Assembly: GCA_031841125.1 (NCBI GenBank)
Contig: CM063111.1
Coordinates: forward strand, 37,398,955-37,462,954
DNA: 64,000 nucleotides
DNA from: Acanthococcus lagerstroemiae
Taxonomy: Eukaryota; Arthropoda; Insecta; Hemiptera; Eriococcidae
Direction of reading: 5' to 3'
Made by a program: the position numbers and the translations under genes. The notes under the pieces were generated by a model. It was not told the DNA's origin and did no database searches. It worked only from the letters and a program-made list of their open reading frames with translations. Below, piece after piece: positions 31,101-43,100 of the stretch. Each line of letters begins with the position of its first letter. The first letter of the stretch is position 1.

Positions 31101-34100
31101 TAACCGAATTACTACAAAATGCAGGCGACGGATGCTTGGTGAAGAGCAAACTAGACCAATAATTACAATAAGGTGGTTTTTATAATAAGGTGGTTATGCC
31201 GACGGAATTAAGTCATATTAATAACTAATTTAGTAGGTCCCAGATGTGACTGCGACGTAGCCTTCGGTAGTCTTCACTGTCGTCTAAAAGGGCGATAGCT
31301 TCTGCATTGGTGTGCCGGTGCAATCGTTGGTTGTACTGCGAGGAACGTCTAGTGATTACTTCAGCGACGGCTTCTATGTCCAGGTCTGACATCAGTTGAT
31401 CGTTGGTCACGTAGAACGGTGAGCGAGTTATCATTCGCAAGAATTTGTTCTGAAATCTATCTATGAGGAGGCGGTTAGACTTGGCCGTGGTGCCCCACAA
31501 CTCGCTTCCGTACGCCCAGATTGGCTTGAAAACTGCAGTGTAAATGAGCCGCTTGTTTTTGAGGCTTAATTTTGAACGATGGCCTATGAGCCAGTAGTAT
31601 CTGTTACGCAGTAGATCCAGCTGTAACTTCTTGCGATCGATGTGTTCGCACCAGTTGAGTTTTTGATCCAGATGCAGACCCAAGTATCGCGCATGAGTTG
31701 CTGAAGGGATTGCGTTGCCATCTAGATAGATGGGTAAATACGAATACGAGCGAAGAGTGAAGTCCACTCTTGTGGACTTGGTCTCATTTAGGGCTATCTT
31801 CCAGTCTTGTAGAGCACCTCATCGACACGCATATTCCAGGAGGAAAAATCTTAGAAAACACAGAGCCGGAGCCGGGAGCCAACCGTATGCAAAGTAGAAC
31901 GGACTGGGAAACGGCGAAGGAGGTGGTTACACTAGAAAGGGTATGTTGGGCTGCAAACACATTCTCGCCGTACAAAGCCTCGGGCTCAGATGGAATCCAT
32001 CCTGCCTTCCTTCAGTCACGACTAGAGACCACAATGGGACCGTTCATCAGGGTCCTCAGAGCATCATTAGCCCTAGGGCACATTCCAAAATCGTGGAGAG
32101 CGGTGTTTTTGCCTAAACCAAACAGAGACCCCAGTAAGGCTAAATCATACAGACCGATAAGTCTCTCATCATTCATGCTAAACACCTTGGAAAGGCTGAT
32201 GTGATAGACAGGCACCTAAGAGAGGTTACCTTGAAAAGGTTCCCACTACATGAGAAACAGCACGCATACAGGGCAGGCTGATCAGCAAAATCATCACTGC
32301 ACTCGCTTGCGTCCGATATTGATAGAGGGATGGCTGGCGGAGATCATGTCCTGACAACATTCATGGATATACAGGGAGCGTTTGACGCGGCCTCTCATGA
32401 ATCAACAGAAACAGTCCTCAGGGATAGCGAAGTGAAGGAAAGCTTAATAAGCTGGATTGTATCTATGCTAAAGGGAAGGGAGGTCCAGGTAACATACCAA
32501 CAAGAACAAATCCATGCAACGACCATCAGAGGCTGTCTACAGGACGGAGTATTCTCTCTCCTACTGTGGAGTCTAATGGTGGATAATTTGCTGGATGAGT
32601 TAAATGGTCAAAAAATATACACACAAGGCTACGCTGACGATTTGGCTGTAGTGGTGACCGACAAATTTCCGGGAACCATCGCAGAGTTAACGCAGTGAGG
32701 GCTCCGATGGGTAGAAAAACGGTGTGTGAAAAAGAGTATCGATAAACTCGGACAAAACTGAGAGATCACTCTTTTCCCCCACAAAAGGGCAAGAAGTTGA
32801 TCAATGTGCAATACAAGGGAAGACCGTTTGCCCTCACAGGAAAGGTGAAGTACGACCCTGAGTATGCTTCATTTAGAAAGGTTTCGCCCTCTCCGGGGAA
32901 ATGCCTACCTGTATTAATGCTCCGTTATATACTTGACTTACCTGCTTGTGAGATTCTTCCAAGTGCTTCATTAACACAGCCACAACCACATTGACCAAGA
33001 CGAACTGTGCCATCAACACGAATATGACAAAGAACATTGGCGCGATACCGGCTGACACGCAGCAATTACGAACGCAGTCCGCATGGTCATCGCAGTCGTC
33101 CCTCAACGTGTCCTTCATTATGCCATTCCAATTATCACCAGTAGCTACTCGAAACAGGGTGAGAAATGCCATCCCGAAGTTACTGAAATGCGCGTGCTCT
33201 CCCAGACCTTGGCAAGGATGCTCTTCGCTGCATTCTGGAACCATATTTTAATCACATTATTGAAACTGTCGATGAGACGGTTCTTTACCTCATTAGGGAA
33301 TAAGTGACAATTAGGTTGACCTTTATTACAGGGCAGCTCAAAAATACAGACATACTTTAGTGACTTCTTCTACTTCCTGGGAGAGGAAGACGGTGAAATC
33401 ACATTTTTCAAACTCAGCATCAATTTTGCCAAATAAAAATGGAATTTTTCTACCGATGGAAATTTTTTTAATGGACCGGAACTATTCCTTATGAAATATC
33501 CCCGTCTTTGAATCTTTAAATCTAAAAATAGTTCTCCAAGTTTTTCCTAAAAACCTCGAAAGTCCTGGCATTTACTTTTACTTAACTTTGCGACACATAG
33601 GGAATCTGTTCAACTGCTGTCTGCATTTCCAAACACTAAAAACCAAAAACGTATCAAATTTGAAGCCAAGCAGCTTCTCAACCAATGCGTAAGACACCTG
33701 CTCAAATGTTCGCATTTCTCAAAACGAAAAACTTAGTTACTGAGAAATTTAGCTTTGAGTAAAAATTAAGCCCATGGGGTAAGTTGCAAGACATATGAGA
33801 CAAAAGGATGGCAATTGACCAAAACACTAATCCTACCTGGAATACTCACTTCTTTTTCGAATTTGAGTTGCCACACTAGTTAACTTTTGTCAAAATTACA
33901 GTAGATAGGTATCTATGCGTTACTTTTTGAAAATTGAGCGATTTAGACTTTTGGTAATTTTTGAAAAATGTTGCAACCTACCCCACTGATGAAACTCCTG
34001 CTTATCTATCATGAATGTACATAAATTAAAATGCATCATAAATGAAACTTATCAACAATTGGACATATAGCTACCAATGGCGTCATGTCTGGGTGTTCAA

Positions 34101-37100
34101 GGTGTTCACTGCACACCCACTTAATTTTTGTCTTACAACAAAAATCCCAGAAAAAGGAAAGATTTAAATTTTGATTAGAATACAAAATATAACCTCGGAA
34201 AATTGAAAAATAGCCGGAATATTTCTCTTTGCGCTTTTCGCGCGGTTCTTATTTGTAACATACTATGGAAATCACATAGGATGCTCACTAGTAACATTGC
34301 ACACTCTTGTTGGTCTTATTGCAGTGGCGTTATTTTTGTCACATACTATGGGAATTGCATAGGATGTTCACTAGCAACATTGCACTCTCTCATTGGTCTT
34401 AATGCCGTGGCGTTGTCTTTATCACACTTACTATGGGAATTGCGTAGGATGCTCACTAGCAACATTGCACACTCTCATTGGTCTTGTTACAGTGGCGTTA
34501 TCTTTGTCATATACCATGGGAATTGCGTAGGATGTTCACTAGCAGCATTACACACTCTCATCGGTCTTAATACAGTGGCGTTATCTTTGTCACACTTACT
34601 ATGAGAATTCGCATATAAAATTGAAGGGTGCGCTACTGGTGGCACTTTTTGGAAGCTTGTCGAGAAGGTGATCATGCAGGCGCACACAACACGCCGTATA
34701 CGCGTTATCAGTTATACATGATCACCTTCTCGACATCAGACTACTAGCGCCACAATAGTGCGTTTTATATGTGAATTGCATAGATGTTCACCAGCAACAT
34801 TGCACACTCTCGTTGGTCTTAATGCAGTGGCGTTATCTTTGTCACACTTACTATGGGAATCGCGTAGAATGTTCACTAGCAACACTGCATACTCTCGTCG
34901 GCCTCGTCGCAGTGACGTTTGCAACAAAGACCACAAAGAGTGAAGCGGAGACTTTGTTAATTTAAATGGTAGGCTGTTCACCAGCAAGAATGAACGTTCT
35001 GGAAGCACATGCACATGCTATGTGGTGAGTGGGTGGATGCAACTCCATTCTTCATGGACCCTCATTGAGGGGAGGGGAGGCGCAGACCAGTCAGTTGAAC
35101 ACCCGGGGAAGAGCACCACGCGACGCCACTGATACCTACCTACTTTTTGAACGTGTTGCAGTGATTTTCATTGATTAATTATTACGTTACAATGTACCCC
35201 ATGCATTGTTGCAATGTACCACGTACTTTTTTTACGGGATAACTTGCGACACAATTTTGAAAAAATCATCAAAAATTTAAATGAAAGAGGAATACAGAAT
35301 GAAATAAGTCAACTTACAGGGCAGAACAAGAGCTACTTCTCAACATACTTTCCAATTTTCTACAATGAATGGTCTACTTTTTAACGCAGTTTAAAGAAAA
35401 ATGTTCCAATGTGCCTCCCTCTCCCCTATACTATCCAATATAGAAACGTGGTTATTCTAACCTTATTAGACGGAAGGGGGAAAACAGAAAATGTATACTT
35501 TGAGTAAAATTTCAAAATTGTGGTGCATATTTTCTTATCGGAAATGGAAGTAGCTAGAAGCAGCATAGAACCATGATTGATCCGACTGGAATCCAGTATA
35601 CGTTCACTTAATGTCAAATGTTTAAAAAAGTGGAAAAATGAACACTACTTCCGAATCTGAGACAGGTAGCTCGACAGCTACGCAGCGGTGTAGGACACTT
35701 CTTTTTCAAGGGTCATGAAAATTTGGGACCACAAGCAAAAAACTAAAACAAGAAACATGGAAAAGGTTTTCGACTTTGAAATTTCAAAGTGTCTTTTTAT
35801 CATAGCTCCTAATTTCTTTTTGGCGTGGGGGAGAGCTGGAAGATGTATTCGAGATATACTTTCTCCCCAATAACTTTTCGAGGGGAGGGAGACGGCTCCC
35901 CATTCTGACGCTGCTGACAGCTACAAAGGTACCATCCAAACAGGCAGATATAGCCGTACAAAATAATAGGTATGTAACACTAAAGGGCCCCCAAGTTTTA
36001 CTAAAGAATCTTCGATTCATTAAAGCTGAAGTCGCAAATGTAAACTAAAATTCTATAAATTAACTCTCAATAGGTATTCAATTGTGTACAACTGTATCAC
36101 TTTTACAGTTAATAAGTACTGAAAATTTCGAAGTAATTATATCTGAATTTATTCAGTCTTACCCAGTCTACCAAATAACTCCACACCCAACGCTGCGAAT
36201 ATAAAAAATAGGAGAAAAAATAGCAATCCGAGGTTTCCAACTTGAGGTAGTGCTTGCATCACTGTATCCAGCAACGCTCTGATGCCCTTCGCCATTTTCA
36301 GCAACTTCAACACTAAGCAAACATAATTTTGTATATTTCATATATTACGCAAAAGATTAATCATCTATACCTATACCGCACACTTATGTACGTGGAACAG
36401 GAGGCTTGAAATGGTCATCAGTTTAGTACCTCTAGCAATTCTCATTACTCGCATGACCCGGATGATTGTCGGATTGATTGGTATAATTTTTGATTCAACT
36501 TCTTCCAAAGCAATACCAACAATAGACAGAATCACAATGCCAACATCCAACAAATTCCATCTACAAACGACGGTCGACTTTAAATATGACTCCGAGAAAT
36601 TGCAGTACGTATTAAGCGATATTCGAAATGGAGTACGTGCCTGTCTTTAACGTATAGTCGAATTCCCAACGCCACCAGTTTCATGACTGATTCCAGCACA
36701 AACACAGCCGTGAAAAAGTAGTTGAAGATTTTCAACGCGTACGTTAACGCCTGAACAGAAAATCAAATTTGAAGACACCAAAGAACGTTTTCAAAGTTTC
36801 AAAACACCGATCACAAAAGTACACCTACTTTGGGCATCATGTAGAACTCCATGGCCATTGTAATAACATTCAAGCCTATCACAGCCGCGATTGCCAGGTC
36901 AAAGTATTTGGACGTGACAACGTTATGAACCAGCAGTCGAGTTTTACCATACCCGGCGTAATACGGAGGCTGTCTCAACCCTGGGAGAAACAGTCGAGGT
37001 TTAGTATTCTGAAATCAGTTTCAAGTTCCGTACCTGCATTTTCGAATGGCGAGCATATGTTTCCATTACTTCTGCGTTTCTTCTCCAGCTGTTTGGCTCG

Positions 37101-40100
37101 TTTCGCCAGTCTGCGCACACGCTCCTCTTTCTCTTGTTCCTCGCGACACCGATGGAAGTTCTCAACCACAACGCCGACGAACATGTTAAGCACAAAAAAT
37201 CCGACCAATAAAATGAAAGCGATGAAGTATAGCAATCGCCACTCCGAGAAATTTTCAATCGGCTGCAAACATAAAATCACAAGGCGAGAGTTTTCAGCTG
37301 TTCTCTAAATAAAAAAATAAAAAACTGGAGCAGAAGGAGAAGATTGATTTTACCTGTTGGTCTACACCGACCGCGTCCAATCCGGTGTACATAATGTTCA
37401 CCCATCCGTCTCTGGAGGATAACACGAACAACGACATCAATGCCTTGCCCAGATCATCGAAATTGTACTTCCGATTCACCCAGTTATTTCCTTTGTATGA
37501 AAGACAGTCGGTTTTGTTTTTCACATGCTTGATATACGGACCTTCGCAATGGAAGAACGTCCCTTTGAATAACTGCAAATAATCGATTATCAATCATTTT
37601 TAATAATTGTATGTGCAATAAGCCTAAGTATTCACTTAGACAGTGACGCGGGGTAAACCGAGAACATGTTTTACAAACTGGCTGCCTTGAAACTAGAACT
37701 CGGCGTGAATTATGTACATTACAAGATTATATCTGGCCTTTAACAAACTTACCTGAACACCAAGAATTCCAAAAATAATGAAAAATGTACAACAAATAAG
37801 AACAATGTTGCCGATAGGCCTAAGAGAGGACAGCAATGTTTGCACCACTAGTTTCAAACCAGGGGCTCGATTGATAACCCTCAGTGGACGTAAGGATCTG
37901 AGCAAACGAAATACCTGAAAATGGAACGAAACATCGCGTGATTAGATTCTTAAAATTAAACTCAGAATACTCGTACATTACAGAGTAAGCCTGTTCTCTT
38001 GTACGCTGTACAAGATCTTATATCACACTTACCCTTAAAATACCAAAAATTCTAGGACTGCTGTCTGATATCAAAGACATAAGAATGTCTATAATTGATA
38101 CTGACACCAGCGAACCGTCCATTATATTCCATCCTGATTGGAAGTACGGTTCCTGACCATAGAACATGCCAGCTGCGACCACCTACGCATGGAAACATGG
38201 TAGCGTATTATTTACAGTTTAGAAGAAAAAAAAAGAAAAAAAATTATTAGTAGTCAGAACCTCCACTGACCATACTTGGACATCACAGACTGTTCAATGT
38301 AGTAGTGCCCTGTTCATCACTATCTCCCTTCCAGCTGAGGCCCACAACTTTCGAATGTGTCTGTTCCAATATTATGAATTGAACCGATGTGCCAGAGGCG
38401 TACCAGGAAATTTCCGAAGCTGTTAGGGAAATGCTGTCATATTGGCCCCACTTTATTTTGATTACTCCTCTAGTACATCTCGTTTCTTCCTCTCTCCCCT
38501 CCAGCCTTTACAATATCCCAAGCCCTCCGAATGCACAATCCCAAATGCTATGAATAAACAGCCTCCTGAAAAATTTCCTGGTAACATATTATAGCCAACC
38601 CGCCTTCATAGGCTCATTTTGGTACTGCCGTAACTATACCATAAGAAATACTGTTAACTGTTATTATTGCTAGATATTATAAACTGTGTTGTTGTTATAT
38701 TCCAGTCTGTCGACTGGTATAGGTCACGTCTCTCTACTTTCTCTCTCCTGCACTAGGTAATCTTTTCATTTCTGAAAAGGATTTACACTTTGTATCCTTC
38801 ATTATTTGCTCTTCACAGAAAGGAAATGTATTGGTGCCCTGCTCACCACTCTGGTATTACAAGTAAGGCTCTATACACTTCAGAACGTATAACATTTGCA
38901 CAAATCATAGTGAAAAGACCCCTGTTTGCGCAAAATAAAATGGTGCGTTTGCGCAAATACGTATTCAGGGATTCTTGTTAGAAAGTAACCTGCCTGCGCA
39001 AAATAAAATGGTGCGTTTGCGCAAATGCTTATTCAGGGATTCTTGTTAGAAAGTAACCTGTTTGCGCACAGCATATACTGGAAAAGGAAATGCAACATAA
39101 AGAGTGTACCTTGTTTTAAAGTAACTCGGCCAATGCCAGTTCTCATGGTACATTACTAATTAAGTGAAGCTAGTTGCATTTTACCTTAATAAACATTTCA
39201 ATTCCAAATACGACAGTGAACACATAATTAGCCGCTGATAAAAATTTTCGCTCAACACTATGAGGTGGTATATTTGGTCGCTCCATCGCTAGTGTTATGC
39301 AATTCAGCGCGATAAAAAATAACACCAGATTGTCGAACCACTTCTTATTCACTATTTGCTCGCATTTTCGGCGAAATCTGCACAAAAGGTAAAATTGCAT
39401 AAAAGTACCTAAACAGCACCTTTTTAAGATAGGGTCGTAGCAATGCTGCGTAAGCTCGGGATTCAGTATTTCAGCTCCAGACCTCAGTGAATAAATTTGC
39501 AGGTCAAGTTAGTCTCTGATTTATGAAAGTAATAACTCATCATTATCGATAGGTGAGCACACCACCTCATCGTATACTACTACCCTTCCGACTATTTTCC
39601 AATACCCTGTGGCAAATAGCCTTACTAACAGAGCGACACTAGTAAGTACTGAATGTTATCTCGCCTTACTATCAGAATAAAGGCCTCAAGCGCACTTACC
39701 GACACTGCGGCGGAAAAATCCAAAGAGAATATTCCGCTCGTTCCTTGAGTATGCCAGTTTCTTCTAAAAAATAAAACAATTTTCTCGGAGGCTCGTCGGG
39801 AGCGACAGGGTCTTCATTCACAATCTGCGTCTGCAGATTAGTCTTCTCATCCATAATGGTGGAAATATTCTTCCTAGGCGTCCAGTTACCTCGAGCTCTT
39901 CCGAAGGAGTCCTCCGACTGAGATGTCTGATAGGATTCGCACTGATTGGCTATATTCAGCTGAGAGGAATGAATCTAAACAGTGAAACGGGTTAACGTGT
40001 AACTCCGGGTAAGTAATGAGTATGACTGACCGAGAGGTACTACTAAAACAGAGAGAAAAAAAAGAAAGAACATACTGCTGACTGATATGAGGACGCCGAC

Positions 40101-43100
40101 GCCAAGGAATGATGTGGAGATAACAGATTGTTCGTCATTCTGAATTCCGCGTTGTTTCTTAACACGCCACCATTGCAGTGTGAGTGATCGGATAAACACC
40201 TTTCGTCATTAATAGAACCTCAGCATTACCTTACGACGGATTAGCAAGCTCTAGATGGCTGGTGGGTTTAACTCGAGGCATCGCCATTCGAGCCGTATTA
40301 CGACATTACGAGTATTACGGGTATCAATTCAGGAGTGAGATCATATGGATCTTCTTCATGTGAGAATAAATTTTTGATGAGACGTATTTTTGGGCAGTTT
40401 TGATAACACATTATAAAATAGCGGCCACTAGTTTTCCTACGGACGAGATGCGAGCCAGAAATCCTGTTGGTCCCCATTTATGTTTAAGCGCAGAATGTCT
40501 GATTTTGAATTAGGTATCTTCTATTAAGAACTTTGTGAGGTAAAGGTTCGTCAAGTTAAGTGATTTGAGCATTTTGTGCATAATTTGTACTGTATTGAAA
40601 TATGATAGGATTTGTGAGTTTTCACTGGACATTCTCCATCGTAGGCTACTCATTTATAGTTATGGAGTATGTTAGATGTTATTATTTTTGAAAGTATGCG
40701 TACGAGGGTAGCGAACTCGAACATGAAGCTCGCTACTCAGATTTTAGAAAGGATAGAGTTGACATGGGTTCGTGAAGATTGGTGCACAACTTATATGGAG
40801 CTTGAACGCTCAGATGTGTTGTGACACATTCAGAGATAGTCAAAGTTACAGGGCTAATATGTGGGCAGTAGTAGCTGTTGGCCAGGTGATGGTCCTGTCC
40901 GTGGGCTACACTGGGTCTACGGTAGGAGCGTCCCGTACCCACTGTACGTCATAGCTGGTGTGGAAAGTGTGCTTGTGCCGTCATGCTGGGAGCGGTCTTC
41001 TGTCTTACCAGATGACTCTTTAGGGCTGATATGTTGCATGCAGCTGCTCCAATGGGTTTCCAACCTACAACTGGACTGTCGAGCTGGCCATATGAAGCTA
41101 GAGTCGGACTGTGAGGTCAAGTGTGAATTAGTCCAGTTAATCAGGTGAACCTGGTTTACCGCCAAGAGAATATTGGGTACTCATTGTACCGGTATCAACC
41201 TGGTTCCTTGGTGCGGAGGACGGACGGACGCGTTTCGTCGAAATCGCTGTAAGCTGGCACATCTTCCGCCATGGCGCATGCTACAGTCGAGAGTGTTAGG
41301 GGTCATTACCAAAGGTTGTCGTTGAAGCTGCAGTAGTAATGGTCAATAAAAGTAGTGCACCTGGAACCTGAAATATGAAAGGGCAGTGCACCCTGAAGTT
41401 GGTGTTACTGAGAGAATTGAGTATCCTGAAGTTGACGTTGCCGAGAAGGCGACTGGAGTGGATCTGAAGACGGATTGAATTGTTCTTTTGAGAGACATGG
41501 TTGGAGAGGCTTTAACCTAGCTTAGCTCACTGGTAGCCTAATTTTAGAAATTACACCGTTGGAGATGTTCACACCATGTTTAAAAACCTTTTTACAGAAT
41601 GCGTTGTACTATTTTCCATTTTGGCCAGAAGATCTGACGAAATTATTATTTACACGCCTGTTTGGTAAGTTTTTGTACAAGTAGTTGAAAAAAGGGCGAT
41701 CAGGAATTTCGTGTCCAGTATTTACTATAAACATTTTTTATTGTCGTAAATAAAATTTGTCTATGAAAAACCAAAAGCCTTTCCATTCTCTGTACTATGG
41801 AGAACGGGAAAAGAAGAATGAGCTGCTGGTTAGAACAGGCATACATTACATCCCCTTACCAGTCCCAAGGTTTTTCTTTAGTACCTAGGTGTACAACTGA
41901 ATATTCGGCTGGCAACCATCTTGAACTTGCTTACCCCTTTAACATTGAGGTTGAAGATCGGTTAATGATGTGTTGAATACTTACGGATTGATCACCAAGT
42001 GATTATTGTTGTTTAAAATTATATCTTGGTCGTCCTCCTGTTCTGGTAAACTCAGCTTCGATGATTTACGTTTGAATGATGGCCTTGAGAGCTTCCAGGA
42101 ACACTTTCTTTGAAACTGAAAGTTAAAACTGAAACAAGATAGTACATTTTGTAGCCGATGTGACGATGGAAATCTCAAAGTAAATGTGGCAAAGCACAAG
42201 TAAAATGCGTCTAAAGTACTCACCTTTTTGCATCCTTCTTGTTGATCTCAGAATTCGAGTTATCTTTCTTTATCGAAGCGTCATCAATGAAACTGTTTAT
42301 AGTCATATGCAACGGTTTGCGAGCAAATTTTTCCACACTAGTTTGAGAAGCCTGCGTCAAAATGCATTCAGCTTGAGTTTTTTCCTTTCACAATATATTT
42401 TTGATACACACGAGTCCACCAACTGATAGAAAAATTGTTGCGAATTTCACAGCCAAAGAAAAAGATACGTCCAAGTCACTGACAGTTGCTTCTGCATACG
42501 GCCGTACTGGCGCGATGCCCAACAAATACCGCCAAAAAAAACGTGGGAATGCTGTCAGACTACTGGTAAACATTATTGGTTTTAGCAGAGGCTTGGTAGG
42601 ACTAATGAGAATACGGTCAGTATAACTGGCAGTGGCTAACTTATACATAAATATATAGCGATGAAATAGCAGTGCGTTGACTAGCAGTAGACTTGGCAGA
42701 GTAGCACTAGCAGCACATGCTGGCTGTAAACAAAAATACTTTGGCCGCAAGATTAGCAGCTCACTGTTATGTTTCAGTTCAACAATACACCAGTTTTCAA
42801 ATTGAATAGATAACTGTGGCATTACAGGTTTACTGTATAACATAGTTGCTTTGATACTTACAGTCGAAAAATCAAATGATTCGATTGAAAGAAGACTAGA
42901 ATTAGCCGACAACAGCGAAGATAACTGATTGTTGAATCCTCTTGTATCTAGAGTATTATTTGGAGAATCCTGAGGAGTCGCTGCCGTATGAGTAATTACA
43001 GGCAGCAGAGGGTATTGCGCTACTGAGTGGTTCATCTCGTGTTCTGTATAACAAGTACTTCTTTTTAGTATCAAATTTCAAAAAATATGATAGGAAGGTC

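Larger units (their letters stand above)
33235..36162 (-). other. Intron of the T-type channel gene between the domain IV S5 and pore exons
   Basis: 2.9 kb. Apart from the 84-bp satellite and the small palindromic insertion listed separately, nothing recognisable is seen in 33235-34240 and 34965-36162. Confidence 0.6.

Noticed and set aside
34203..34604. 133-residue plus-strand open frame
   Set aside because: It is the translation of the 84-bp satellite; repeated peptide units follow the DNA period.
38928..39063. CRISPR-like spaced repeats
   Set aside because: Only two direct 68-bp units without spacers in an insect intron; a simple tandem duplication.
40733..41165. Open frames on both strands in a GC-richer intron part
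   Set aside because: No similarity to channel linker sequence and no phase-compatible splice sites could be identified.
42388..42861. Extension of the Ser-rich minus-strand frame beyond 42862
   Set aside because: A strong GTAAGT donor at 42862 and matching phase with the exon at 42351 indicate intron sequence.
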